Source of the DNA: Bacteroidales bacterium UBA6244
GTDB taxonomy: Bacteria > Bacteroidota > Bacteroidia > Bacteroidales > F082
Assembly (NCBI GenBank): GCA_002440885.1
Contig: DJVY01000127.1
Span: 1 to 40,722, forward strand
Direction: 5' to 3'
Length of the DNA: 40,722 nucleotides
The translations under genes and the position numbers were made by a program. Below, piece after piece: positions 7,302-16,081 of this stretch. How positions within the stretch are numbered: position 1 is the first letter of the stretch; every line of letters begins with the position of its first letter. The notes beneath the pieces were generated by a model. The model made no database searches. It saw nothing but the letters and a program-made list of their open reading frames with translations, and was not told where the DNA came from.

Positions 7302-8759
7302 CTACCTGCTTCCGGGCTGTATATAGTTTTGCGTTGCCCCACTGCCGTAAGTATCCGGTATTAAACCGTCATCTATACTATATGGATCCCACGTTCTTCG
7401 ATAAATAACATTCTGCCACTTGTAGTTACTCAACTCGCCTATGGCATTGCTATGAATCAATTGAAAATCACTTGTTACATTGTCATGGGAATAAAATACA
7501 AACTTCTTATCACGCTGATCACCAAGCTGATAATAATGCCAGATTTCATAAGGATAAGCTGCGGGTTCGTTGTAGTTTTGCGATATTACATTAGGCTGGC
7601 CATATTGCAGATACACTCTTCCACGATCAGTTTCATAGCCTTCCAGAGCCACTGAAGAAAAATTATGGTTTGCCTGCTTTACCAATACAAGGTATTCTTC
7701 CCATGCTTTTTCAGGATTGACAGGGTGGCGGTCGTTCCAGAAATTTAGAAAATACTTTTGTAACGTGGCTAGGTTAGCTGTGTTGAGCTGAGCATTAATA
7801 AATCTACGCTCTAAATCTGTCGATATCGGAACCAAATATTTAATGTATCGAACAAGTGTATCGCGGTTATTAATCAAGCCAACAAAAGTATTCTCCGTAT
7901 TTAAACTTAACAGGCTGTTGAGATTGAATTCGGAGCCGGGATTGCTTCGTTGGAAAAACAGTTCCTTTTGCGCTAAAAGTTCATTGTTTCTGTCTCTGGC
8001 TTCCATAACGAGCAGGTAGTTACCACTGGGCAGATTTTTAATATCGAACGATGACAAGGTAACCCGTACCGGAGCAGGGTCTGCTTTTTTCATTTTAAAA
8101 TACTGATCAAGTCGTTTATCCACTTCAAAAGGCCGTATGTAATAATACAGCATAAAAGACTGATCGCCAAGCTGTAGCTGACTATGATAGAGCTCGTTGT
8201 AGAAGGTAAGCACATTCGATGACTCGGGATAATAGTTAAACACGTAAGGGACAAGAGTGTAGTCATTCTTCACAAGAAGCCCCTCCCCTCCTTTTTCATA
8301 ACTGCTGATCAACTCGATATCGGAGAACACCATCTGGTTTGCAGGATAATCCAACTCAACTTCAACTACCGTTGAAATGGTATCTTGCGGTGCATACTGG
8401 TCGCTTAAACGAATGGCGAGCCTGTAAAGCCCTGTAGGTAAGGCATAACGCTGCACATCGAGCAGGTCAGAAAAAGCAGAGGAGTCTGTAACTTTGCTCC
8501 CTATCAAACTATATTTGGCAAAGTCAACAATAGAATCGTTACGAAAAAACAAAACCTGAATATTAACCTGATTCTGCCACACATTCCCTTCCACCTCATG
8601 ATAGGAAGTACTTGATCCATCAATAGTAAAATAGGTTTCTATATAAGGCTTGTTATCAGGGGTATTAAATGTTGCATAATTGAGGTATGCCCGTAAATTC
8701 TGACCACTCACAATACCTGAAACCAACATCAGGATGAGTATAAAACAGTTCTTTTTCAT
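7302..8759 (-). CDS. Secreted GWxTD domain-containing protein
   Basis: The 485-residue protein starts with a signal peptide (MKKNCFILILMLVSGIVSG, probable cleavage near SGQ). The first ~300 residues are beta-rich and resemble a series of sandwich domains (for example LPTGLYRLAIRLSDQ, LPSGNYLLVMEARD). The C-terminal part is the GWxTD domain seen in Bacteroidota and other anaerobes: FLNFWNDR, NPEKAWEEYL, the variant signature GYETD (about 373-377), RGRVYLQYGQPN and YEIWHYY. The function of this family is unknown; it is expected outside the inner membrane. A good promoter lies upstream (8780-8811). It is transcribed alone. Confidence 0.87.
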   Translation of the reverse strand: MKKNCFILILMLVSGIVSGQNLRAYLNYATFNTPDNKPYIETYFTIDGSSTSYHEVEGNVWQNQVNIQVLFFRNDSIVDFAKYSLIGSKVTDSSAFSDLLDVQRYALPTGLYRLAIRLSDQYAPQDTISTVVEVELDYPANQMVFSDIELISSYEKGGEGLLVKNDYTLVPYVFNYYPESSNVLTFYNELYHSQLQLGDQSFMLYYYIRPFEVDKRLDQYFKMKKADPAPVRVTLSSFDIKNLPSGNYLLVMEARDRNNELLAQKELFFQRSNPGSEFNLNSLLSLNTENTFVGLINNRDTLVRYIKYLVPISTDLERRFINAQLNTANLATLQKYFLNFWNDRHPVNPEKAWEEYLVLVKQANHNFSSVALEGYETDRGRVYLQYGQPNVISQNYNEPAAYPYEIWHYYQLGDQRDKKFVFYSHDNVTSDFQLIHSNAIGELSNYKWQNVIYRRTWDPYSIDDGLIPDTYGSGATQNYIQPGSR

Positions 8760-8779
8760 TCTCGTAGTGTATTAGTTGA

Positions 8780-8811
8780 CAAAAGTAGCGATAATGACAC
8801 ACTAAATCAAG
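8780..8811 (-). promoter_or_regulatory. Putative promoter of the GWxTD gene (-33 and -7 elements)
   Basis: On the minus strand a CTTG -33-like box (8808-8811) is followed after 20 bases by TACTTTTG (8780-8787), a full TAnnTTTG match. The start codon lies 20 bases further on. This is the best two-part match to the Bacteroidota promoter model in the window. The rest of the 195-base gap between this gene and queE shows no gene or clear terminator. Confidence 0.6.
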
Positions 8812-8954
8812 CGCTCGCCCATTTCAGGTGTAACCTCACTAAATTACTAACTAAGACCTGTTTATACTTAAAAACGTTGCCCGTCATTTGGTCTGCTTTC
8901 TGTCACCCTGATTTCTTTCTGAATACAAACATGGACTTTGATCCCTTTATGGAG

Positions 8955-9587
8955 CTATGGAATCCGCATGTATTTATGGCTTTGCAGCGAAATACGCCAT
9001 TTCGGGTGTTGCATAACGTATTGTGTCAGTGTTTCCATAATTTGTTCAGACTTACTCCACTCCGGCTGCAAAAACAACTGACACTTTTCAGAAACCAAGT
9101 CAGCGTTACGTTCAGCCCATTCCAGATCGCCGGCATGTTGTACAATTACTTTCAGCTCGTTGGCACGTTCATAGATCGATTTTACAGGTGGCGAATACTT
9201 TTTCGGCGAAAGACAGATCCAGTCCCACTGACCAGTTAGCGGATAAGCGCCCGACGTTTCGACCATGGTTTTAATTCCCTGTTGATGCAGCTTTCCGGTA
9301 AGATAATCCATCGGATACATTGATGGCTCACCTCCGGTTACGACGACAGTCATGGCCGGACAAGCCGCTGCATTTTCCACTACTTGTTCAACGGGTACAG
9401 GTGGGAACAACCTGGCATTCCACGACTCTTTTGAATCGCACCAGGAACAACCCACATCGCACCCGCCCACACGGATGAAATAAGCCGCTTTGCCCATATG
9501 GAAGCCTTCGCCCTGCAAGGTGTAAAATTCCTCCATCAAAGGCAATTTCCTGCCTCCTTCCAATATATCGTCAGTTGTTGTAGTCAT
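8955..9587 (-). CDS. queE: 7-carboxy-7-deazaguanine synthase, radical SAM enzyme
   Basis: QueE converts 6-carboxy-tetrahydropterin to 7-carboxy-7-deazaguanine, a step in queuosine biosynthesis. The radical-SAM cluster motif is C43-x3-C47-x2-C50 (GGCDVGCSWCD), preceded by the family hallmark EEFYTLQGEGFHMG (19-32) and followed by the SAM-binding VVTGGEPSMYP (82-92). The ATG at 9587 is chosen because it overlaps the stop codon of the upstream gene as TAATG, a translational-coupling arrangement; a frame extension to 9629 is unlikely. Length (210 residues) suits the short Bacteroidota form. No other queuosine gene is nearby. Confidence 0.92.
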   Translation of the reverse strand: MTTTTDDILEGGRKLPLMEEFYTLQGEGFHMGKAAYFIRVGGCDVGCSWCDSKESWNARLFPPVPVEQVVENAAACPAMTVVVTGGEPSMYPMDYLTGKLHQQGIKTMVETSGAYPLTGQWDWICLSPKKYSPPVKSIYERANELKVIVQHAGDLEWAERNADLVSEKCQLFLQPEWSKSEQIMETLTQYVMQHPKWRISLQSHKYMRIP

Positions 9588-10873
9588 TATTGCACCATGA
9601 GTTTTTTCTCCACCTGATATCCATCGCAAGACAGCCTCACAAAATATAGGCCTGGTTTCAGATGATTGATTTTAAGCTTAACGCGATTTTCGCCCTCATT
9701 TGTATGTTTAACAACATGTTCGGGCTGCACGAGTTGCTTTCCGGAAGAATCGTAAACATTGAGCACAAGTTCCTTATGAGCAGCACCCGTAATATCTACA
9801 AAAACTTTATTGCCTGTCGCCGGGTTAGGGCTGAGCCTGAAATCGAAGTGCTTATCAGGATTGTTTTCGATAAATGAAGGAGATGGGCTAACCCAATCGC
9901 GAATTTGAATACCAAAAGCTGTTTGCGAAAATAGTACGTGGCCTTCGGAAGTTATTAAACCCGTATAAGGTTGTGAAAAAGCAATAGCTTCAACTTGTGT
10001 CGCCGGGAGGTTTAGCATATCAATACGGCGTTTGTTCCCCGAAAAAAATTGGTTTTCAGGGTAATCGTATAACAGCCACATGAAAGGAACCCAAGATTGG
10101 TTGGTGTATCCGGTTAGCACAATTGTGTTTGAAACAGTATCCATATCTGCTCCCGTTATCAGACCTTTGCAATCAAATGAGTTTAGCAGGACTGCACGAT
10201 GAGTTCCCGGAGTTTTTGGCAAGGCATATAACCTTGTTTCCTGATTTCCCCAGTTTTTGGAAAAAAGGTAGAGTGAATCACCAGCTGCCAGAAAAGCCTC
10301 ACAGTCGTAATTGTTTTCTTTTCTCTTCACCTGTTCCTCAGGCTGATCTTCATATTCAAAAGCAATAAACTCTGCAGCTATTTCGGCATCCCCCATTGCG
10401 GGAAATTCGCTTAATGGAAGTTTGTAAATTCCGAGATCATCGCGGTTTCCGGAGTTATTTCCAAAATCGCCGATGTATAAATATTCCTTGTCTGTTGCCA
10501 GGCTTTCCCAATCGCGGTTGGCGGCATTTTTCACAGCAATACGTTGCACAACCTCTCCTGTTAGCGTATCCAGCCCGTAAACCATGGGCAATCCCCCGCT
10601 GTCGTTTATGGTCCAGAATTTTCCATTAAAGTAAGAAAGCCCTGAAGTTTCTTCCACTTCCTGAGGAAGTAAATACTTCACCGCAGGATTATAAACAGTA
10701 AAAGGAAAAATACATGAGCCATCGTTTACAGTGGCCTGCGGGTTAAAATTACTGGCACGGCTGTCGGTACAACCTTCCACCGTCTGCCCTGTAACACCAG
10801 TGGTTACTGACAGTGCCAGAAACACAGACAAAATAAGGAAGATTGATTTACTATTCAATGGTTTAGTTTTCAT
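9587..10873 (-). CDS. T9SS type A sorted, phytase-like beta-propeller protein
   Basis: The 428-residue protein has a signal peptide (hydrophobic SIFLILSVFLALSVTTGVTG) followed by a small cysteine repeat, GCTDSRASNFNPQATVNDG (about 34-52). A middle domain (about 65-330) has repeated beta strands with motifs such as LTGEVVQRIAVKNAANRDWE and YIGDFGNNSGNRDDLGIYKL, typical of the esterase-like-phytase or YjiK-like propeller families. The end is a T9SS type A sorting domain: RLSPNPATGNKVFVD, LNVYDSSGKQL, LKPGLYFVRL and KKLMVQ. It is probably exported and anchored at the surface. Enzymatic activity is unproven. It lies 20 bases after folD and overlaps the queE start by one base. Confidence 0.85.
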   Translation of the reverse strand: MKTKPLNSKSIFLILSVFLALSVTTGVTGQTVEGCTDSRASNFNPQATVNDGSCIFPFTVYNPAVKYLLPQEVEETSGLSYFNGKFWTINDSGGLPMVYGLDTLTGEVVQRIAVKNAANRDWESLATDKEYLYIGDFGNNSGNRDDLGIYKLPLSEFPAMGDAEIAAEFIAFEYEDQPEEQVKRKENNYDCEAFLAAGDSLYLFSKNWGNQETRLYALPKTPGTHRAVLLNSFDCKGLITGADMDTVSNTIVLTGYTNQSWVPFMWLLYDYPENQFFSGNKRRIDMLNLPATQVEAIAFSQPYTGLITSEGHVLFSQTAFGIQIRDWVSPSPSFIENNPDKHFDFRLSPNPATGNKVFVDITGAAHKELVLNVYDSSGKQLVQPEHVVKHTNEGENRVKLKINHLKPGLYFVRLSCDGYQVEKKLMVQ

Positions 10874-10893
10874 GTAAAGTTATCCGCCACAAC

Positions 10894-11793
10894 TTACTCA
10901 GCGTTAAGCTTGGCGAGGTGTGCTTTCAATGTGTTTTGCAACAGCATGGCAATAGTCATAGGGCCTACGCCACCGGGGACAGGGGTAATATAACCTGCCT
11001 TTACAGCCACCTCATTATAGGCTACATCTCCAACCAATTTAAAACCCTTTTCATTTTTGGCCTCAACACGGTGAATACCCACATCAATCACCACAGCACC
11101 TTGTTTAACCATATGGGCTTTTACAAACTCCGGCTGACCCAAGGCACAAATCAGAATATCTGCAGATTTCATGATATCTTCAAGGTGGTTGGTTTTGCTG
11201 TGGCAGAGCGTTACGGTAGCATTGCCCGGATTGGCTTTCTTCGACATCAGGATACTCACAGGAGAACCCACAATATTTGATCGTCCCAATACCACCACAT
11301 GTTTACCTTCGGTTTCAATTTTGTAACGCTTAAGCAACTCCACTATTCCCGCCGGCGTGGCTGAAACAAAACCGGCTTGTCCAAGCACCATTTTTCCAAC
11401 GTTCATTGGGTGAAAACCATCTACATCCTTGTCGGGACTCACACGGGCAATCACTTTGTCGACATCGATATGTTTTGGGAGAGGCAACTGGACGATGAAT
11501 CCATCTACCTCATCGTCGGAATTCAGGAAGTCAACAGCTTTAAGTAATTCATCTTCAGTCAACGACTCCGGATAACGGTAAACTGACGAGACAATCCCCA
11601 CGCTTTGGGCCGCCTTTTCTTTCGCAGCCACATAGGTTTGACTGGCTGGATCTTCGCCTACGATAATGGCGGCCAGATGAGGTGCTTTATCGTGGTCATC
11701 AATCAGTTTGGCCACCTGGGCTTTGATTTCATTTTTTATTGTCTCCGCGGTTTTTTTCCCGTCGATGACGAGCGCTGTTTTAAATTCGGACAT
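10894..11793 (-). CDS. folD: Bifunctional methylenetetrahydrofolate dehydrogenase / methenyltetrahydrofolate cyclohydrolase
   Basis: FolD interconverts 5,10-methylene-, 5,10-methenyl- and 10-formyl-tetrahydrofolate in cytoplasmic one-carbon metabolism. The 299-residue protein has all landmarks: the catalytic pair Tyr54 and Lys58 (SQTYVAAKEKAAQSVGI), VQLPLPKHID (101-110), DKDVDGFHPMNVG (121-133), the dinucleotide loop VVLGRSNIVGSPVS (167-180) and PVPGGVGPMTIAML (271-284). It starts 3 bases after the ffh stop, so the two are in one transcript. The length and motifs are entirely regular. Confidence 0.97.
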   Translation of the reverse strand: MSEFKTALVIDGKKTAETIKNEIKAQVAKLIDDHDKAPHLAAIIVGEDPASQTYVAAKEKAAQSVGIVSSVYRYPESLTEDELLKAVDFLNSDDEVDGFIVQLPLPKHIDVDKVIARVSPDKDVDGFHPMNVGKMVLGQAGFVSATPAGIVELLKRYKIETEGKHVVVLGRSNIVGSPVSILMSKKANPGNATVTLCHSKTNHLEDIMKSADILICALGQPEFVKAHMVKQGAVVIDVGIHRVEAKNEKGFKLVGDVAYNEVAVKAGYITPVPGGVGPMTIAMLLQNTLKAHLAKLNAE

Positions 11794-11796
11794 CTT

Positions 11797-13128
11797 TTAT
11801 CGTTTCATGTTATTCATCATGTTCATCGCCTTACGTCCCCCACCGGCAGTCATCATCTTCATCATTTTGCTGGTTTCGGCAAATTGCTTTATCAATCGAT
11901 TAACTTCCTGGATGTTTGTTCCGGCTCCATCGGCAATTCTTTTTCTCCGTGAGCCGTTAAGGATTTTAGGATCTTCGCGTTCGGCCGGTGTCATCGAAAA
12001 AATGATGGCTTCGATGTCTTTAAAAGCATCGTCATCGATGTCCATATCCTTGATGGCTTTGCCCACTCCGGGAATCATGCCCATCAGATCCTTTACGTTG
12101 CCCATCTTTTTTATTTGCTGAATCTGCTTCAAGAAATCGTTAAAATTGAATTGGTTTTTGGCGATTTTTTTCTGTAACCGTCTGGCCTCCTCTACATCGT
12201 ACTGTTCCTGTGCCTTTTCGACCAGGGTAACGATGTCGCCCATGCCCAGGATTCTGTCGGCCATACGACTTGGGTGGAACAGATCGAGTGCTTCCATTTT
12301 TTCGCCGATACCGACAAACTTAATCGGCTTATCCACAACCGATTTTATGGTCAGGGCAGCTCCACCACGGGTGTCACCATCGAGTTTGGTAAGCACCACG
12401 CCATCAAAATCAAGACGATCGTTGAAGGCTTTGGCTGTATTTACCGCATCCTGTCCGGTCATGGAGTCGACCACGAATAAGATCTCACCCGGATTTACAG
12501 CCTGTTTGATGGCTGCGATCTCATTCATCATTTCTTCATCAACAGCCAGTCGCCCGGCTGTATCAATGATAACCACCTGACGGCCTTTTTCTTTGGCATA
12601 GGTGATGGCATTTTTAGCTATCTGGACAGGATTTTTATTCTCGTCTTCGGTATAAACGTCCACCTTAACTTGTTCGCCTAACACCTTCAACTGGTTGATG
12701 GCTGCAGGACGGTACACGTCGCCGGCGACCAACAGCACTTGTTTATTTTTCTTGGTTTTCAGGTAGTTGGCCAGTTTTGCCGTGAATGTAGTTTTCCCAG
12801 ATCCCTGCAATCCGGCAATTAAGATGATGGCCGGACTTCCTTTGATGTTGATTTCAACATTTTCGCCACCCATGAGGCTGGCCAGCTCATCGTGAACAAT
12901 TTTCACCATGAGTTCACCTGGTTTAATGGCCGTTAGCACATTAGCACCCATGGCTTTGTCCTTTACATCCTGGGTAAACTGCTTGGCTATTTTGTAGCTT
13001 ACGTCAGCATCGAGCAGGGCTTTACGTATTTCTTTTAACGATTCGGCAATATTTATCTCCGTAATACGTCCCTGGCCTTTAAGTATTTTAAAAGACCTAT
13101 CCAGTCTGTCGCTTAATCCTTCAAACAT
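11797..13128 (-). CDS. ffh: Signal recognition particle protein Ffh
   Basis: Ffh is the GTPase that binds signal sequences and 4.5S RNA and delivers nascent membrane proteins to FtsY. The ATG at 13128 (MFEGLSDRLDRSF) is preferred over an in-frame TTG three codons upstream; the product has 443 residues. The N domain spans about 1-95. The G domain has the P-loop GLQGSGKTT (106-114), DVYRPAAINQL (137-147), DTAGRLAVDEEM (189-200) and TKLDGDTRGG (247-256). The M domain (about 300-443) has the RNA-binding region around NGSRRKRIADGAG (391-403) and a methionine-rich end (SKMMKMM, AMNMMNNMKR). folD follows after 3 bases. Confidence 0.97.
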   Translation of the reverse strand: MFEGLSDRLDRSFKILKGQGRITEINIAESLKEIRKALLDADVSYKIAKQFTQDVKDKAMGANVLTAIKPGELMVKIVHDELASLMGGENVEINIKGSPAIILIAGLQGSGKTTFTAKLANYLKTKKNKQVLLVAGDVYRPAAINQLKVLGEQVKVDVYTEDENKNPVQIAKNAITYAKEKGRQVVIIDTAGRLAVDEEMMNEIAAIKQAVNPGEILFVVDSMTGQDAVNTAKAFNDRLDFDGVVLTKLDGDTRGGAALTIKSVVDKPIKFVGIGEKMEALDLFHPSRMADRILGMGDIVTLVEKAQEQYDVEEARRLQKKIAKNQFNFNDFLKQIQQIKKMGNVKDLMGMIPGVGKAIKDMDIDDDAFKDIEAIIFSMTPAEREDPKILNGSRRKRIADGAGTNIQEVNRLIKQFAETSKMMKMMTAGGGRKAMNMMNNMKR

Positions 13129-13147
13129 GTTATGCAATTTTAAGCCG

Positions 13148-13155
13148 CAAAAATA
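13148..13155 (-). promoter_or_regulatory. Putative -7 element of the ffh-folD operon
   Basis: The minus strand reads TATTTTTG, matching TAnnTTTG, with 19 bases to the ffh start codon. No convincing -33 box was found. The remaining bases up to 13324 hold no gene. Confidence 0.45.
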
Positions 13156-13324
13156 ATAAAAAGGAGTGAACCAGGGGAGGTTAAAATCGGGGGGGGAAGA
13201 CTAAATCCAATGTACTGATAAGATGGAATAACACTTTGTTTTTTAACCACGACCTGCACCCCGACACTTCGGGGGATGCACGAAGGAAGAATTCATGCAA
13301 GGAATACCGATTGAGTTACAATGG

Positions 13325-14200
13325 TCAGAAATGGACGGGATTGACCAAAACCCTTTGCGCCTCTCCCGGCTTTTCGGGGTTGAAAGTAACAAGCGATAGC
13401 TCGGGGCCGTCGTGGGCGGCATTGATCATAATTGTTTTATTGAGTGATTGCATCCAGCTTCCTGTAAGTCGGGTGGATTCGTGTATGTGTCCGTGCAAGG
13501 TAAGCCAAGGCTGCTGTTCTTCAATCATTCTTTTTATGGCAATGCTGCCAACATGCACATCCAGCGGTACATAATCAATCATTTTTCCGTCGAGGGCTGC
13601 TCTGTCGAGGAGTGTTTCGTAGGGCGGGCTGTGAAACAAAAATATGGATTTGTGCATATCCACCCCTTCGGTAAGCTGTTGTAAGTCTTTTTGGATTGTG
13701 CCGTACCGTAGTTCATATTTTGTCCTTTCCACGCTGTGATATCCCTCTTCGGGCGACACGCATCCCGGATCAATATAGGCGCTGACATCATATTTTTCCC
13801 AATCTTTCAGCAGGAACGGCGTGGGTGGCACATAAGCGTAGCCAATCACATGAAAACCCTGCCAGCTTGTTGTACCGTTTGGCAGATAATGCCACAATCC
13901 CCGATTCTCTCCCTCCAAAAACCATTGTTCATCACCCCTTCCATCATCATTTCCGGGGATGAGAAAAACCTCAGGACAAATGTTTTGTTCTTTAAGCGTT
14001 TGGAATTTAGCGAATAAATAGGCGAAAAAATCCTGCCCAACATCCATTCCGCCCTCCGAAAAATGGTGTAGTCCACTCGGCAACAAATCACCGCCTATAA
14101 AAAGGGCATCGGGTTTTTGTTCTTCGATAGCCCGGAACAGGCTCTGATACCTGGATTTTTTTCCATGCAGATCGCTAACGAAGAAGCAGTGAAGTGCCAT
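13325..14200 (-). CDS. Metallophosphoesterase (calcineurin-like)
   Basis: The 291-residue protein has the five metal-binding blocks of the calcineurin-like fold: SDLHG (9-13; Asp10, His12), GGDLL (36-40; Asp38), GNDD (83-86), FHSPP (189-193; His190) and LHGHIHES (235-242; His236, His238). These normally bind two divalent metals and hydrolyse phosphomonoesters, phosphodiesters or nucleotides; the substrate here is unknown. GNDD in place of the common GNHE/GNHD is a recognised variant seen in the YfcE-like and Icc-like branches. There is no signal peptide, so it is cytoplasmic. It starts 11 bases after the barrel gene, so both are likely in one transcript. Confidence 0.9.
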   Translation of the reverse strand: MALHCFFVSDLHGKKSRYQSLFRAIEEQKPDALFIGGDLLPSGLHHFSEGGMDVGQDFFAYLFAKFQTLKEQNICPEVFLIPGNDDGRGDEQWFLEGENRGLWHYLPNGTTSWQGFHVIGYAYVPPTPFLLKDWEKYDVSAYIDPGCVSPEEGYHSVERTKYELRYGTIQKDLQQLTEGVDMHKSIFLFHSPPYETLLDRAALDGKMIDYVPLDVHVGSIAIKRMIEEQQPWLTLHGHIHESTRLTGSWMQSLNKTIMINAAHDGPELSLVTFNPEKPGEAQRVLVNPVHF

Positions 14201-14211
14201 TTCTGGATATT

Positions 14212-14844
14212 TTATTTGCCGACTTTCAGGATAAGTCCGGCTGTAAAATCTCCTTGCACGATGGTGGCGTAAGAGTTGACATACAATCCACCGCCACTGC
14301 CGCCTGTTCCGAAACCATAGTAACCCCCTACTCCACCGAAGTTCATCGGTAAAAGCAGCCTGCCTCTAACCATAATGCCCACCCTTTCGGCAAACATCAT
14401 TTTCACTCCCAGACCCAAGGCCACCGAAAAACGCCAGGTATCGCTATACTGCGAGGTTTTGGGGGAAAACACAGTGGCACCGGCCGAAAAAGAGCCAAAA
14501 GGAATAAAGTTTCCGGTTTCGCTAAACGCCTTCATAATCCCGATCTGGAAATAATTGGTACTGATATTTACTTCATCGTCGTCGTATGAGGAATAGGCCG
14601 GATAGGCTGTAAACACGGCTTTGGAGTCGAGACGTGTATAACTGATTTCGAGATCAGTAGCATATTTCACATCGGGGATTATAACCGAAGCTCCGTAGTT
14701 TACTCCGTCCCTGATTTTTAAGTCGCCTTGCAGGAACTGGACTCCTCCACCAAACATATAACCTGCATAAGGCACAACCTCCACCTGTCCGAGGGTGATA
14801 AAAGGAATAAATAAGGCCAGAAAAAGTAATTTTGAACGCATCAT
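14212..14844 (-). CDS. Outer-membrane beta-barrel protein (putative)
   Basis: This 210-residue protein has a clear signal peptide (MMRSKLLFLALFIPFITLG, cleavage near LGQ). The mature part is glycine- and aromatic-rich with alternating strands: VEVVPYAGYMFGGG, TDLEISYTRLDSKAV, NYFQIGIMKAF, WRFSVALGLGVKMMF, and a final TAGLILKVGK. A glycine-rich loop (GYYGFGTGGSGGG) lies near residue 175-190. This resembles small porin-like barrels of Bacteroidota, but no named family is certain. Two adjacent ATG codons start the frame; either could be used. It is followed by the metallophosphoesterase after 11 bases. Confidence 0.7.
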   Translation of the reverse strand: MMRSKLLFLALFIPFITLGQVEVVPYAGYMFGGGVQFLQGDLKIRDGVNYGASVIIPDVKYATDLEISYTRLDSKAVFTAYPAYSSYDDDEVNISTNYFQIGIMKAFSETGNFIPFGSFSAGATVFSPKTSQYSDTWRFSVALGLGVKMMFAERVGIMVRGRLLLPMNFGGVGGYYGFGTGGSGGGLYVNSYATIVQGDFTAGLILKVGK

Positions 14845-14912
14845 CGTGTCATAGATTAAAATACTTCTGCGAAGGTATTAAAATAAAGACTGATTTAATG
14901 CGGATTTTTGCC

Positions 14913-14946
14913 AAAAAAAAATGTGGGAAGAAATAAAATCCCGACA
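14913..14946 (-). terminator. Probable Rho-independent terminator after hydE
   Basis: On the minus strand a TGT-GGGA / TCCCACA stem (7 pairs with one bulged C, arms at 14939-14946 and 14922-14928) with a 10-base loop is followed by nine T (14913-14921). It lies about 44 bases after the hydE stop and would end the hydrogenase cluster transcript. Confidence 0.55.
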
Positions 14947-14989
14947 CGCATCAGTTCTTAAAAACGATCTGGGCGCATAGGGTATAAAA

Positions 14990-16075
14990 CTATGTTTTGG
15001 TACGCCGGGAAAAATGAACCGCATCACCTCGCTGTCCATACCCTACCTCGCAACCTGCTTCACTCACCTGACGCTCCAGGTTACGAACGCTGTCTTCTGC
15101 TTCTTCATCCATGCCGGGTTTATTCAGATAAAGCGAATAATTGTTGCGGTAAAGCCCAGGTGTAATGTTCGGCATCATCACATTGGCTCCAATTTTTAAG
15201 GCCTGCACCCGTCCATTCTTGTCGAGGGCTTGCAAGGCAGTGGTTGAAGCAATGTTGACATCTTTCATGATAATTCTTAACAGTGCAATCATTTTCATGC
15301 TCAACGTCAGCCTTTGCTCAAAAGGCATCAAAGTCTCCCTATATTCATACAGGGGTGTATCTTCATGTTCAATATAAGGCCCCATGCCGCACATGTCGAT
15401 ATCCATATCTCGCATAAAAAGAAGGTCGGAGGCCAAATCGTTGAGGGTTTGAAAAGGCAGGCCGATCATCACACCTGTACCCGTTTGGTAACCAACTGAT
15501 TTTAAAACCCGAAGGGCGTTTAACCTCACATTAAAATCGTGTTTTTCGTTCTTGGGATGAATTTTATAATATAACGCTTCGTTCGACGATTCAATACGCA
15601 ACAAATAACGGGTTGCGCCTAAATTAAACCAATGCCTGTAAGTCTCCTCCGTTTGCTCACCACACGAAAGGGTAACCCCCAGCTCTCCCTTTCCAATTTC
15701 CCGAATCATCGCAAGCAGCTTGTTCATTCGCTCCACAAAATTATTGGTTTGCAGCTCACCTGACTGAATGACCACGCTACCCATTTTCGTTTCCACAGCA
15801 TACCTGATGGCACGGGCAATTTCGTCATCAGTAACCACATAACGGTCGCACTTATGGTTGCTCTTCCTGATACCACAATAAAGGCAATCTTTATCGCAGA
15901 TATTCGACAGCTCGATAAGTCCGCGCAGATACACCTTGTTGCCCACATATTTTTGTCGGATAGCAGCAGATTCGGCAAAAATCAATCTGGTATCCTGCTC
16001 ATCTGCTTCAAGCAAATGAACAAGGGTTTCCTGATTGAATATCCGGTTTTTCAACAAATAGGCTATCGACGGCAT
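14990..16075 (-). CDS. hydE: [FeFe]-hydrogenase maturation radical SAM enzyme HydE
   Basis: HydE is one of three maturases that build the H-cluster; it helps make the bridging dithiomethylamine-containing diiron precursor. The 361-residue protein has the radical-SAM cluster motif C60-x3-C64-x2-C67 (NICDKDCLYCGIRK), the early helix LRGLIELSNI, and HydE-type stretches GVTLSCGEQTEETY, RYLLRIESSNEALYYKIHP, TGTGVMIGLPFQT and MGPYIEHEDTPL. The C-terminal NITPGLYRNNYSLY is also typical and separates HydE from biotin synthase and PylB. It is the last gene of the cluster, 6 bases after hydF, and is followed by a terminator-like hairpin. Confidence 0.96.
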   Translation of the reverse strand: MPSIAYLLKNRIFNQETLVHLLEADEQDTRLIFAESAAIRQKYVGNKVYLRGLIELSNICDKDCLYCGIRKSNHKCDRYVVTDDEIARAIRYAVETKMGSVVIQSGELQTNNFVERMNKLLAMIREIGKGELGVTLSCGEQTEETYRHWFNLGATRYLLRIESSNEALYYKIHPKNEKHDFNVRLNALRVLKSVGYQTGTGVMIGLPFQTLNDLASDLLFMRDMDIDMCGMGPYIEHEDTPLYEYRETLMPFEQRLTLSMKMIALLRIIMKDVNIASTTALQALDKNGRVQALKIGANVMMPNITPGLYRNNYSLYLNKPGMDEEAEDSVRNLERQVSEAGCEVGYGQRGDAVHFSRRTKT

Positions 16076-16081
16076 GGCAGT

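Noticed and set aside
13259..13274. Perfect CCCCGA / TCGGGG hairpin between ffh and the metallophosphoesterase gene
   Set aside because: No T run follows on either strand near a gene end, and no repeat copies were seen elsewhere in the window, so it is not called a terminator or repeat.
14990..16075. Biotin synthase or PylB-like identity for the radical SAM gene
   Set aside because: HydE-type motifs and linkage to hydF and hydG favour HydE; no biotin or pyrrolysine genes are nearby.
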